NCBI RefSeq assembly: GCF_026410405.1
Contig: NZ_JAPMLN010000001.1
Coordinates: forward strand, 290,501-354,500
Origin: Marinicella gelatinilytica
GTDB lineage: Bacteria; Pseudomonadota; Gammaproteobacteria; Xanthomonadales; Marinicellaceae
Length of the DNA stretch: 64,000 nucleotides
Direction: 5' to 3'
Numbering within the stretch: position 1 is the stretch's first letter; each line of letters starts with the position of its first letter. Under the pieces are notes generated by a model. That model saw nothing but the letters and a program-made list of their open reading frames with translations. It was not told the DNA's origin and did no database searches. The translations under genes were made by a program, and so were the position numbers. Positions 35,903-45,905 of this stretch are shown here, one piece after another.

Positions 35903-38900
35903 TTTGTTCTAATAGTTTGATATCAGGTGTGGACCATGGGCCGGTCACATGATATTTTATTTCATTGGCTGACTTCAATTGCTTACTCAATAAGCCCTGA
36001 ACTAAAAAACCGGCTGCTGCCCCCACCGGACCACCGGCAATCGCACCTAAGGTCGGAAAGGTTTTACCAATCTGTGGTCTTATGATGATCAATTGGTCAT
36101 AACTTCTATCGACAAAGTTAACCACGCCATGCATATAAATTTTTGCCGCAGAGGCACGAATTAAAAAATTATCAGTCTCTGCTACACCATCACTTAGCTT
36201 AAATTCTCCCACCATTTCTTCAAAATGTAAGCCTTCTGACAAAACATCACGGAAATCCAGTAATAAGCGTCGAGGCAAATTAGTGAGGTTAAATAAACCC
36301 AACACCCGACCAAACCCCGGTTGTTGGTCCACCACTTCACCTTGGCCAATATCAATTCGTAAAAAACCCGATAATGCCGCGACATCAAAAGCCGCCGGTA
36401 ATCCCGGCCAGTGAACCTCCATTTCAATCAATGTTTGGGCATTTGAAATCGGTGCATTAAAATCCATTTGTTGTAAAAAATCAGCAATCCGCTCTGAAAT
36501 AATAACAATATCAAAACGGGAAGTACCCATCCCTTGACTGGTACGCAACCATTCGCCGTTGGCATTAAGTTCAATTAAATCCGATTTCATGGTTAGCTGT
36601 TCAACTTTAATACCATCAGCCACATTGCGAAGCTCTAAACGTAATTGCCCCAAAGGAACACCACCAAAACTAAATTCTTCAGCCCACAGATGAATGTCGG
36701 GAATCTCACCATCAGTGGCTTCATCAAGCCTTGATTCAATATCAGCTTGTTGCCAATTAAGGTAATCAAATTCAGCCGTTATACCCCGACTAACTAAATC
36801 ATCAGCCACTAAAACCTGACCCTTGACGGCGTCACTGTTTACAACGATTAAGACACCGTCATCTTGTTCTGTAATGGCTAACCGAACATTGCGTATAGTG
36901 CGAGACATAAAAATTAACTCATCAACCACAATGTCCGTTTTTAGCAGGGGTTGTTGACTGGTTTTATTGTTTTTTAGTTGCCATGTTTTCGCCAACTCCA
37001 GCCATTGATCTAAATTTAAACGCTTAATCTGACCACCAATATTTTTAGCGGTGGTTTTATCAATGCCACCAAATTGGATACCATTAAGCAAAACCTGTTT
37101 TTGGTTGAGCATTAATTCAACGACAATGGTACCTCCATAATTAATCACCACCTTACCCTGGTCACAAGGAATATCGCAGATCACAGATACTTTTTTCGCT
37201 TCTGTAGCCAATTTACGCAAAGGTGCGGGTAAATTGAGAGCAACACCCAATAAATCTGTGGTGGCTGTCAGTTGAACCTCATCGTCCTTATTTTGTATTT
37301 GAATTTGCCATTTGGACTCACCGCTCATGGGTGCCGGCGACATGTCGACTGCAAACCAATCAAGAATACTAAATACACCTTGTAACTGAATGTCAACCTG
37401 AGCGCCACTTTGATTGCGTGTATTAATGGCGCCACTGACCACCGTATCCCGTCCCGCTAATTGAGCTTTCAGTTGTTGTGGTTTCAGGGTAAAGCCGTCT
37501 AACTGCACCACACCATTTAAGTCAGATAATTCTAAGTCCTGCCACTTTAAATGACCATTGGTTAAACGAATTTTACCTTGGGGTTCAACCAGTGGTTGTG
37601 GCCCATCAACAATTGGAATCTGTAAATCCAGCGTCACATCTTGGCGACCTGTTATGGTTAAATCCTTTTGTAAATTTAAGTCACCTGCTACCGGTGATTT
37701 GCTTAAGTATTCTATTAAAGCATTGCCACGACTGTTAGCGTTAATATCAGCCAACACTTCAACATCACTAAAATCAGGAATAATCACCCGGGAATTCTCG
37801 ACATAAATGGCTTCAGTTTTAGCCTGTTCGATCATCACATCGATGGAATCAGCAGTAATTTCTACTGTGGCATTTAACGTTTCAACCAAAGGCCAGTCGG
37901 GATTAAATTGAACCGATGCATCACGTACTCGCGTCTGGGCATTCATGACTGCAGTGCCATTTTTAAATGTTTCTGGTCTGATTTCACCGGCCACATATAA
38001 CCTGGCTTCAGCCACAGTCCCCGAGACAAGACCTTGATCCAACCATGCAATGGTTTTCGGCTTCCACACTTCATGAGGCCAATAATTATAAAGTTGAGCA
38101 ATATCGACATCTTCAATGTGACTGGTCAACTGTAAATAAGGAACCTCATCAAAGTCAATTACGGCATTGGCATTTAATTGAAAATCATTACAATCGCACC
38201 ACAATTGATTAACGTTTAACTGTGATACTTCACCATGTCGCCAATCAGCTTGTAACAGCAGCCGTTGCCACTTAGTTGCGCCCCGAAAAACACCCGGCAA
38301 AATGAGAGAGCCATGTTCACTGTCAATCTGTAATCGGCTCATATTATCTTGATACCAATAACGACCTGATAATCCACTGACAGTTATTTGAGACGTGTCG
38401 GTAGTAAGTCCGCTAAATTGGGCGGACAGATTGTGCAATCGTCGATTGCCGTGGTTATATCGAAACCGAAGCTTGTCAATTTGACCTTGATTTTGTTTGA
38501 TTAATTCATTGCGTTGATTCAAAGTGGCGTCAGGCAGTAAAGAGTTAACAAGCAAATGACTCAGCCACGACACGGGTATATCTTGTCCATGATATTCAAC
38601 ATCATCGTCTTGCCAGCGACCGATAAACGAAAACCCTGGATAGACTGAACTGTTGATACTGATATCGCTGATATGCCAAATATTCTCACCGGTTTTATCA
38701 TCACCCTGATAACTCATCTCCAATTGGAAATTGAGTTCAGGCTGACTCTGTTGCCATTGCCAATGACCTGTGGCATCTGTAATAACACCTGCCTCAGTGG
38801 TGACCCATAATTCCCCACTTACGCGGGCTTCAGGGAGGTTTGGAACAGCTAAAAATGGTTGCAAAAAACTAACCGAAAGATCATTAAAGTGCACATACCA

Positions 38901-39560
38901 GCGAGCCGTTTTCATGATCTGTTGCGAGCGATCAGTGACCGCTCGAATCTCGAGTTCCTGTTGATCCGCTTCTTGAATCAATAACTGTAAACCCCGTAAC
39001 TGACTGTCTTGTTGTAATAAAAAATCTGCGGTTAAATCCGTTACAATGGGCTTGTCTTTAGTGTCCAGTAAATTAAGTTTTAAAGCTTGTACCCGCAACG
39101 AGCCTGCCTGTAAAAGTCGATCTAATGTCGCAGTAAGCTTTTTATCGTCCTCATTTGATTTTAGACTAACTTGGGCACCTGACTGAATCATGGCAAGCTC
39201 AGCTTCATTGATACTCAGGTCAATACCTCGCTCACCACCGGGCATGAGCAATTGATATAAATTGAGTTGAATTTTGGCTGATTTTAGTTGTAAGGACTGT
39301 TCGCCTTGTAGTGATAGATCCTGTAATATAAATGAAGGACCATAACCTTGCCAAGAACCGTCAATGTCAGCGACTGTTACCTGCATCTGCCATTGTTGTT
39401 CAAGAAAATCAATTAAACGTTCCTTGTATAATCCATCAAAAGGCAACAGTAAACTCATAATTCCGACCAGAACTCCGGCAGCAATAATAAGTAAGGCCAG
39501 GAAACCTCGGGCTTTAACCCATAACTTAAATAGCCAGTGATGACGCCGTGTTTTGGTCAT
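35892..39560 (-). CDS. yhdP: YhdP family AsmA-like lipid transporter
   Basis: 1222 residues with one N-terminal membrane anchor (FLALLIIAAGVLVGIMSLLLP), a DUF3971-type repeating beta region along most of the length, and an AsmA-like C-terminal domain ending TGPWSTPDIKLL. E. coli YhdP is one of the AsmA-like bridges (with TamB and YdbH) that carry phospholipid to the outer membrane. Length matches (about 1250). It lies directly after rng, as in many gammaproteobacteria. Confidence 0.92.
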   Translation of the reverse strand: MTKTRRHHWLFKLWVKARGFLALLIIAAGVLVGIMSLLLPFDGLYKERLIDFLEQQWQMQVTVADIDGSWQGYGPSFILQDLSLQGEQSLQLKSAKIQLNLYQLLMPGGERGIDLSINEAELAMIQSGAQVSLKSNEDDKKLTATLDRLLQAGSLRVQALKLNLLDTKDKPIVTDLTADFLLQQDSQLRGLQLLIQEADQQELEIRAVTDRSQQIMKTARWYVHFNDLSVSFLQPFLAVPNLPEARVSGELWVTTEAGVITDATGHWQWQQSQPELNFQLEMSYQGDDKTGENIWHISDISINSSVYPGFSFIGRWQDDDVEYHGQDIPVSWLSHLLVNSLLPDATLNQRNELIKQNQGQIDKLRFRYNHGNRRLHNLSAQFSGLTTDTSQITVSGLSGRYWYQDNMSRLQIDSEHGSLILPGVFRGATKWQRLLLQADWRHGEVSQLNVNQLWCDCNDFQLNANAVIDFDEVPYLQLTSHIEDVDIAQLYNYWPHEVWKPKTIAWLDQGLVSGTVAEARLYVAGEIRPETFKNGTAVMNAQTRVRDASVQFNPDWPLVETLNATVEITADSIDVMIEQAKTEAIYVENSRVIIPDFSDVEVLADINANSRGNALIEYLSKSPVAGDLNLQKDLTITGRQDVTLDLQIPIVDGPQPLVEPQGKIRLTNGHLKWQDLELSDLNGVVQLDGFTLKPQQLKAQLAGRDTVVSGAINTRNQSGAQVDIQLQGVFSILDWFAVDMSPAPMSGESKWQIQIQNKDDEVQLTATTDLLGVALNLPAPLRKLATEAKKVSVICDIPCDQGKVVINYGGTIVVELMLNQKQVLLNGIQFGGIDKTTAKNIGGQIKRLNLDQWLELAKTWQLKNNKTSQQPLLKTDIVVDELIFMSRTIRNVRLAITEQDDGVLIVVNSDAVKGQVLVADDLVSRGITAEFDYLNWQQADIESRLDEATDGEIPDIHLWAEEFSFGGVPLGQLRLELRNVADGIKVEQLTMKSDLIELNANGEWLRTSQGMGTSRFDIVIISERIADFLQQMDFNAPISNAQTLIEMEVHWPGLPAAFDVAALSGFLRIDIGQGEVVDQQPGFGRVLGLFNLTNLPRRLLLDFRDVLSEGLHFEEMVGEFKLSDGVAETDNFLIRASAAKIYMHGVVNFVDRSYDQLIIIRPQIGKTFPTLGAIAGGPVGAAAGFLVQGLLSKQLKSANEIKYHVTGPWSTPDIKLLEQNDE

Positions 39561-39583
39561 AAGAGAAACAGACTGTGCATTAT

Positions 39584-41041
39584 TTACAACAACACCACAT
39601 CATGCTGGGTGCGCTGATAACTATCTTCAGCCTGAAAAGCGATGCGTTTACCCAAACTATCTTCCATTTCTGCAATGGTGGTCGAGTGTTCTTCCGTGAT
39701 GTATTGCACCAAACGAGATGAGCCGATGACCATGATTTTATTGGCTTTAAATTGTTTAACCGAACGGCTGATTTCTCGGAACAATTTAAAGCTAACAGTT
39801 TCGATGGTTTCTATGCGCCCACTGCCATGACACTTGTCACAGGTCTCACATAAAATTTCAAGCAAACTTTCGGTGGTACGTTTTCGTGTGACTTCCACCA
39901 AACCCAATCGTGTAAAACCCAGTACATGGGTTTTAGCCCGATCTTTTTGTAGACCATCTGCCAAAGTTTGTAGAACTTGTTGGCGGTGAGCCTCATCAAA
40001 CATATCGATAAAATCAATGATGATAATACCACCGATATTGCGCAAACGTAATTGTCTGGCTATCATTTGAGCGGATTCTAAATTGGTCTTAAAAGCTGTA
40101 TCCTCAAGGGACTTATAGCCCACATATTGTCCGGTATTAACATCAATTGTGGTCATGGCCTCATTGCTATCAAAAACCAAATTACCGCCAGATTTTAACG
40201 GCACAGTGCGATTTACCGAGCGGTCAATCTCATCATCTATTTGGTACAAATCAAATAATGGCCGAGAAGCCGTATGATGCTGTAATTCTCCACCCCACTC
40301 AGCAGCAAAATCTGATAAAAAAGTCTTTACTGATTGAAATAAATTAAAATGATCAATACTGACTTTTGTGACTTCGTCATTGATTAAGTCTCGAACCACA
40401 CGTTTTGCCAGACAAAATTCACTATAAATTAATTCAGGGGCGTTGGCTGCTTTTATACGGCAATTGATTTTATCCCACAAACGGTTTAAAAATCGCCAAT
40501 CATGATATAAAGCAGTGTAGCTGACAAATTCAGCGTGGGTTCGGGCAATCAGTCCAAATGAATTATGTTTACTATTCAATTTAGCCAATAGCCGTTGTAG
40601 CCGTTGTCGCTCTTCATCATCTGTAATGCGTGCCGATATCGCCTCTATCTCAGGCGCATGTGGCATCATCACCAAATAACGACTGGGAATACTCAGTGCT
40701 GTGGTAATGCGTGCGCCTTTACTCCCAATGGGATCTTTGTAAACCTGCACAATCAGTTTTTCACCCTCATGAACCCGCTGGCTGATGGGCATGGTATCGA
40801 CACTGGCCTGATCTTCAGTACCTAAATCTGAAACATGCATAAAAGCCGCCTGTTGCTCGCCAATGTCAACAAAAGCGGCCTGTAATCCGGGTAAAACTTT
40901 AACCACACGACCCAGATAAATATTTCCAACCAAGGAATACTTTTTGGCACGTTCCATCCACACCTCGCATAACTGACCATCTTCAATCAGCGCCACGCGG
41001 GTTTCAAAATCATTACTACTTATCAGTATCTCTCGGTACAT
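39584..41041 (-). CDS. rng: Ribonuclease G
   Basis: 485 residues, the length of RNase G without the long C-terminal scaffold of RNase E. S1 domain near 38-120 (GNIYLGRVVKVLPGLQAAFVDIG), catalytic domain with TTIDVNTGQYVG and GGIIIIDFIDM, and a zinc-link (CETCDKCHGSGR, near 405). It trims 16S rRNA 5' ends and some mRNAs. Operon with maf upstream (15-nt gap). Confidence 0.96.
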   Translation of the reverse strand: MYREILISSNDFETRVALIEDGQLCEVWMERAKKYSLVGNIYLGRVVKVLPGLQAAFVDIGEQQAAFMHVSDLGTEDQASVDTMPISQRVHEGEKLIVQVYKDPIGSKGARITTALSIPSRYLVMMPHAPEIEAISARITDDEERQRLQRLLAKLNSKHNSFGLIARTHAEFVSYTALYHDWRFLNRLWDKINCRIKAANAPELIYSEFCLAKRVVRDLINDEVTKVSIDHFNLFQSVKTFLSDFAAEWGGELQHHTASRPLFDLYQIDDEIDRSVNRTVPLKSGGNLVFDSNEAMTTIDVNTGQYVGYKSLEDTAFKTNLESAQMIARQLRLRNIGGIIIIDFIDMFDEAHRQQVLQTLADGLQKDRAKTHVLGFTRLGLVEVTRKRTTESLLEILCETCDKCHGSGRIETIETVSFKLFREISRSVKQFKANKIMVIGSSRLVQYITEEHSTTIAEMEDSLGKRIAFQAEDSYQRTQHDVVLL

Positions 41042-41056
41042 ATTTGGGTATTTAAG

Positions 41057-41656
41057 TTAAAGTGTTTTATCAGACATTATATCCAGTTTTGTTAATAATC
41101 TGGCCGTTTCAAACAAAGGCAAACCCATAATACCACTATAACTACCGGTAATGGTCTCAATCCATCGACCTGCTGTGCCCTGGATACCATAGGCACCAGC
41201 TTTATCATAAGGTTCCTCAGTGTTCGCATACGCTGATATCCATGATTCATCTAACTCAGCAAATTGCACTCGACTAATTTGAATATCATGTATCACTTCA
41301 CCATGATGATAAACAGCAATGGCAGTCATTACCTGATGTTCGACACCAGATAAACGCTGTAAAGTGGCAACAACGGTTTTCTTGTCTTTGGGTTTTCCCA
41401 AGGTTTCATCATCTAAAACAACAATGGTATCAGCCGTAATAACTGGCAAAGCTGGATTAAATTGAGACACTGCTAAGCGGTTTTTTGCTAATGCCAGCCG
41501 CACACAATAATCCGCAGGTGGTTCATCTTTCTGTCGTGACTCATCCATAACAATCGGTTGTACCTGCACCTGACATCCCAATTGTATTAATAATTCCCGA
41601 CGTCTCGGTGATGCTGAAGCTAAACACAAAATGGGTTGTCTATATTTATTCATCAA
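41057..41656 (-). CDS. Maf family nucleoside triphosphate pyrophosphatase
   Basis: 199 residues: the N-terminal CLASASPRRRELLIQLG phosphate loop, ITADTIVVLDDETLGKPKDK and EEPYDKAGAYGIQGTAGRWIETITGSYSGIMGLPL are the family landmarks. In this gene order it corresponds to E. coli YhdE, a dTTP/UTP pyrophosphatase. Its second codon is also ATG, so the start could be 41653. It follows rlmH with no gap. Confidence 0.92.
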   Translation of the reverse strand: MMNKYRQPILCLASASPRRRELLIQLGCQVQVQPIVMDESRQKDEPPADYCVRLALAKNRLAVSQFNPALPVITADTIVVLDDETLGKPKDKKTVVATLQRLSGVEHQVMTAIAVYHHGEVIHDIQISRVQFAELDESWISAYANTEEPYDKAGAYGIQGTAGRWIETITGSYSGIMGLPLFETARLLTKLDIMSDKTL

Positions 41657-42127
41657 TTATTCTCGGTGATAAGGGTGATTATTTAATAATGAATAAGCAC
41701 GATAAATTTGTTCGACAATAATTACTTTGACCAATTGATGCGGAAAAGTTAACGCAGATAAAGACCATTTTTGATGGGCTTGATTGCTGATTTTTTGATG
41801 TAAACCATCTGCGCCTCCAACAATCAAATTAACATCTGATCCGGTCATCTGCCAATCAGCCAATTGTTGTGAAACAAAAAGGGTATCAACTTTTTTACCG
41901 CGCTCATCAAAAGCAATATTAATTTGGCCGGGTTTTAAATGCGCTAAAATGGCATCGGCTTCCAGTAATTTAATGTTGCTTACCGATTGATTTTTTCTAC
42001 GGATTTGGGTCGTAATCGGCACATGCTGCAGACACAAATGTTGAGGTAATCTTTGATTATAAATGGTGAATGCGGTTTCCACCCAATCCGGCATTTTATG
42101 CCCGGGTGTCAATAAATGAATACGCAT
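41657..42127 (-). CDS. rlmH: 23S rRNA (pseudouridine1915-N3)-methyltransferase
   Basis: 156-residue SPOUT methyltransferase: INIAFDERGKKVDTLFVSQQLADW, VNLIVGGADGLH (knot, AdoMet site) and the C-terminal LVKVIIVEQIYRAYSLLNNHPYHRE are characteristic. Methylates helix 69 of 23S rRNA. It overlaps rsfS by one base. Confidence 0.96.
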   Translation of the reverse strand: MRIHLLTPGHKMPDWVETAFTIYNQRLPQHLCLQHVPITTQIRRKNQSVSNIKLLEADAILAHLKPGQINIAFDERGKKVDTLFVSQQLADWQMTGSDVNLIVGGADGLHQKISNQAHQKWSLSALTFPHQLVKVIIVEQIYRAYSLLNNHPYHRE

Positions 42128-42495
42128 TAAGTGTTTTGTTCAGCCAAATCCCACAAACCTTCCAGTTGGTAAAAGCCCCGTGCTTCCTCGCTCATGATAT
42201 GAACAATCACATCGCCTACATCAACAATCATCCAGTCATCAGAGTCTAAACCTTCACGACTAATGATATTTAAACCGGCTTTTTCAGCCGCTGCTAACGT
42301 GGTTTCTGCAATATGGCGCATATGACGAGATGAGGTTCCACTACATATAATCATATAATCAGTAATGGCTGTTAAGTGAGCCACATTCAAACAGGTGATT
42401 TTTTGGGCTTTGGCATCTTCAACTGCGGTTGTAATAATCTCTAAGGATTGATTTGCAGTTAACATGTTTTTTTGATTTGAATTTTTATTTTGCAC
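42127..42495 (-). CDS. rsfS: Ribosomal silencing factor RsfS
   Basis: RsfS binds L14 and blocks subunit joining in starvation. The protein shows DYMIICSGTSSRHMRHIAETTLAAAEKAG and WMIVDVGDVIVHIMSEEARGFYQLEGLW. The 122-residue form starts at GTG (42495). An ATG ten codons later (42465) would give 112 residues, closer to E. coli; neither has a clear ribosome binding site. First gene of the leftward block. Confidence 0.92.
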   Translation of the reverse strand: MQNKNSNQKNMLTANQSLEIITTAVEDAKAQKITCLNVAHLTAITDYMIICSGTSSRHMRHIAETTLAAAEKAGLNIISREGLDSDDWMIVDVGDVIVHIMSEEARGFYQLEGLWDLAEQNT

Positions 42496-42654
42496 GCAAT
42501 TTTAAGTCATAAATGGACGACCATTTTAACATGCGAAAGTCAAGATAGCCCAAGCATTGATATAAAAAACCATAAAATCCAGGAAACCGACAAAATTTTC
42601 ACAAGTCATCGCTAAACTAAACGGCAAAACAACGCGCTATTTTTTTATATTTGT

Positions 42655-42660
42655 TAAAAT
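42655..42660 (+). promoter_or_regulatory. Candidate -10 box directly before ovoA
   Basis: TAAAAT ends 6 nt before the ovoA ATG (42667). As no Shine-Dalgarno is visible, a leaderless or near-leaderless transcript is possible. No -35 is recognised. Confidence 0.3.
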
Positions 42661-42666
42661 ACCACC

Positions 42667-44793
42667 ATGACATTATCACTCACACCCACACCCATTATTG
42701 ACCACGGTGATTCTGAGCAAATCAGACAAACCATTAAAAAACACTTTCTATCGACTTATGAGGGGTATGAAAAGTTATTTAGCCTTCTTAAAAATGACCA
42801 GGCTTATTATGAACAACCCGAGCCACTTCGCCATCCTTTGATATTTTACCTGGCTCATACTGCGGTGTTTTTTGTTAATAAATTACGCGTCGCTAAAATC
42901 ATCGAGTCACCGGTCAATACCAATATGGAATCCATGATGGCCATTGGTGTTGATGAAATGTCCTGGGATGACCTGAATAGCGGCCATTATGACTGGCCCT
43001 CAGTACAAGCGGTATATGATTACCGTCATCAGGTCAAGCAATTGGTGTTACAACAAATTGAGCAATTACCAATACCCGTGCCGATACAATGGCAAGACCC
43101 ATTTTGGGTTATTTTAATGGGTATTGAGCATGAACGAATTCACCTGGAGACCTCTTCGGTACTGATTCGACAATTAGATTTGAAGTTTATTGAAGCCAAT
43201 GCCGACTGGACACATTGTCAAGACACTGGTCAGGCACCTGACAATCAACTTCTCACTGTACCGGAAGGGTTAGTCAAACAAGGTCGTAGTTTACCTTCAG
43301 AAACTTATGGCTGGGATAATGAATACGGGCAACAAAATACCCAAGTAGCAGAATTTCAAACGGCACAATTTCTGGTCTCAAACAAAGAGTTTTTAGCTTT
43401 TGTGGAAGCTGATGGCTACCATGATTCTGCATTCTGGTGTGAGGAAGGATGGCAATGGCGACAATTCACCCAAGCTGAGCACCCGACATTTTGGCGTCAA
43501 CATGATGAGCAATGGCTTTATCGTAGTTTATGTGAAGAAATTCCGATGCCATGGTCATGGCCGGTGGATGTGAATTACCATGAAGCCAAAGCTTTCTGTC
43601 GCTGGCTCAGTAATGAACGCAATCAAAGTCTCCGTCTGCCTACAGAGGCCGAATGGATCAAATTGTATCAGCATACTTTCCCCCGAGAACAAAAATCCCA
43701 TTATCCACATTGGACCAAAGCCCCGGGTAATATTGACCTACAACACCACGCTTCAGCATGTCCTGTGGATAAGTTTCGCTTTGGAGAACAACGATTCGGT
43801 GATGTCATTGGTAATGTTTGGCAATGGACAGAAACCGCCATTGACGGATTTTCAGGCTTTAAAGTACATCCTGTTTATGACGATTTTTCAGTACCTACTT
43901 TTGACGGAAGACATAATTTAATCAAAGGTGGCAGTTTCATCAGCACCGGCAATGAAGCCCATCGTCAGTCACGTTACGCTTTTCGTCGACATTTCTTTCA
44001 ACATGCAGGTTTTCGCTATGTTCACTCCGACCATGAGGTATCACAGCAGTTTAACACCTATGAAACTGACGAATTAATTGCCCAATATTTAGAGTTTCAT
44101 TATGGAGATCAATACCATAATGTGGCCAATTTCCCAAAAGCTTGTATCGACTTCATCATGCCCCATATTGATGCCTCTCATCGTCAGCGGGCGTTGGATT
44201 TGGGTTGTGCCGTGGGTCGCAGTAGTTTCGAATTGGCGCGCTATTTTGAGCATGTGGATGCCGTTGATTTTTCAGCACGTTTTATTCAAAATGCCATCAA
44301 ACTGGTTGAACACGGTGAGATTAAATACCTCATTACCGATGAAGGCGAACTACAAAGCCTGAAGACCTTTCATTTGTCAGATTTGGACTTAGATGAACGT
44401 ATTCAAAATATTGATTTCAGCCAAGGTGATGCCTGTAACCTTAAACCAAAATACAGGGAATATGACTTGGTGTTTGCCGGTAATTTGATTGATCGACTTT
44501 ATCAGCCGGAGGCATTTTTACGCGATATCATGACCCGCATCAATGCTGGCGGTTATCTAGCCATCACCTCACCATACACCTGGTTAGAAGAATTCACCGA
44601 ACGCGAACATTGGCTTGGCGGTTATAAAGAAAACGGTGAAAATGTCACTACGCTCGATAGCTTACAGCGGATTTTAGGTGAGCAATTTGAAGCCGTTTGT
44701 GACCCAGCTGACATTCCATTTGTCATCAGAGAAACCGCCCGCAAACACCAACACACCATCGCACAATTAACCCTATGGCGCAAACGAGCTTAA
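42667..44793 (+). CDS. ovoA: 5-histidylcysteine sulfoxide synthase / 4-mercaptohistidine N-methyltransferase OvoA
   Basis: Iron enzyme that joins cysteine to the histidine ring and later methylates the thiol-histidine in ovothiol A synthesis. 708 residues in three parts. First, a DinB-like domain with H64 and the H155-ERI-H159-LE iron motif. Second, an FGE-type sulfoxide synthase core (about 215-470: LPTEAEWIKLYQH, VIGNVWQWTE, IKGGSFIST, GFRYV). Third, an AdoMet methyltransferase domain from about 490 (RALDLGCAVGRSSFELARYF near 508). Length and domain order match OvoA; EgtB lacks the third domain. Confidence 0.95.
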   Translation: MTLSLTPTPIIDHGDSEQIRQTIKKHFLSTYEGYEKLFSLLKNDQAYYEQPEPLRHPLIFYLAHTAVFFVNKLRVAKIIESPVNTNMESMMAIGVDEMSWDDLNSGHYDWPSVQAVYDYRHQVKQLVLQQIEQLPIPVPIQWQDPFWVILMGIEHERIHLETSSVLIRQLDLKFIEANADWTHCQDTGQAPDNQLLTVPEGLVKQGRSLPSETYGWDNEYGQQNTQVAEFQTAQFLVSNKEFLAFVEADGYHDSAFWCEEGWQWRQFTQAEHPTFWRQHDEQWLYRSLCEEIPMPWSWPVDVNYHEAKAFCRWLSNERNQSLRLPTEAEWIKLYQHTFPREQKSHYPHWTKAPGNIDLQHHASACPVDKFRFGEQRFGDVIGNVWQWTETAIDGFSGFKVHPVYDDFSVPTFDGRHNLIKGGSFISTGNEAHRQSRYAFRRHFFQHAGFRYVHSDHEVSQQFNTYETDELIAQYLEFHYGDQYHNVANFPKACIDFIMPHIDASHRQRALDLGCAVGRSSFELARYFEHVDAVDFSARFIQNAIKLVEHGEIKYLITDEGELQSLKTFHLSDLDLDERIQNIDFSQGDACNLKPKYREYDLVFAGNLIDRLYQPEAFLRDIMTRINAGGYLAITSPYTWLEEFTEREHWLGGYKENGENVTTLDSLQRILGEQFEAVCDPADIPFVIRETARKHQHTIAQLTLWRKRA

Positions 44794-45905
44794 CCAACCA
44801 ATCCAAGATGGCGGCCTTTACACAAGGGCTGCCAACAGGGTTAATTAATTTACACAGTAGTCATCCCGCAGCCTTAAATCAACAACAATTGACTGATATC
44901 GTCCATCTCGATGCACCGGCTTTTATTGAGGCATTGTCACTTGATTATGCCCCGGTGATTGGCAGTAGCGATATTCGCCAGGCCATAGTTGACGCCCATT
45001 ATAGCGATACCCATGCTGATGATATTTTGACAACTTGTGGCGCCCAAGAAGCGATATTTATCACCATGCAAGCTGTGTTACAGAAAGGTGATCAGGTGGT
45101 GTGTCTAACGCCGATATTTGAACCACTTTATCAACAGGCAAAAATGATCGGTGCTGACATTCACACTGTGCCGTTATTATCTGATCAAGCATGGGCTATT
45201 GACTGGCCGGCTTTAAAACAAGCCGTTAATCATCACACCCGAATGCTGATTATTAATTTCCCCCATAACCCAACCGGCAGTCATATCAACCAAGATGAAC
45301 TCAATCAATTATTGGAATTATGTCGTCAACATGATTGTTGGTTATTATCCGATGAAGTGTTTCGGGGCTTAGAACATCAGAGCAATCAACGCCTGCCGGC
45401 AGCGGTGGATTGTTATGATAAAGCCATCAGCATAGCGGTGATGTCAAAAGCCTATGGCATGCCTGGCATTCGTCTGGGATGGATTGCCTGCCGTCAACAT
45501 GAGATGCGAAAACGTATGATTAACGTTAAACGCCATTTATCGATTTGCGGTAGTCGTCTGGATGAAGTTGCGGCATCACAGTTAATACCACTTTCTGACA
45601 AGATTTTTACGCACCACCGTAAACAGCTTAATCAAAACCGTCAATTATTGGCGAACAGCCTTGCACACTTACCTCATTTACAATGTCATTTACCACAAGC
45701 CGGTGCCACTTGCTTTGTTCAAATTTGGTCTAAGCACTCGATATCACAATCTGATAGTGGGGAAGATTTTGCCCGACAATTAGCCTTAGATAAAGGTATT
45801 TTGGTACTACCTGATGTGTGTTTTTTAACCGATGTATCGGGTTTTCGATTAAGTATCGGCCATACCGATACAGCTGAATTTTATAATCAGCTTCACACGA
45901 ATTAA
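44775..45905 (+). CDS. ovoB: PLP-dependent sulfoxide lyase OvoB (class I/II aminotransferase fold)
   Basis: 376-residue fold-type I PLP protein: NFPHNPTG (Asn 165), SDEVFRGLE (Asp 193), the PLP lysine K225 in VMSKAYGMPGIRLGW, and the C-terminal arginine in FRLSIG. It overlaps ovoA by 19 nt. Such a partner cleaves the cysteine sulfoxide to give 5-thiohistidine in ovothiol synthesis, so the pair makes a full pathway. On sequence alone it could also be a generic aminotransferase; the overlap decides. It ends one base before the convergent GGDEF gene. Confidence 0.85.
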   Translation: MAQTSLTNQSKMAAFTQGLPTGLINLHSSHPAALNQQQLTDIVHLDAPAFIEALSLDYAPVIGSSDIRQAIVDAHYSDTHADDILTTCGAQEAIFITMQAVLQKGDQVVCLTPIFEPLYQQAKMIGADIHTVPLLSDQAWAIDWPALKQAVNHHTRMLIINFPHNPTGSHINQDELNQLLELCRQHDCWLLSDEVFRGLEHQSNQRLPAAVDCYDKAISIAVMSKAYGMPGIRLGWIACRQHEMRKRMINVKRHLSICGSRLDEVAASQLIPLSDKIFTHHRKQLNQNRQLLANSLAHLPHLQCHLPQAGATCFVQIWSKHSISQSDSGEDFARQLALDKGILVLPDVCFLTDVSGFRLSIGHTDTAEFYNQLHTN

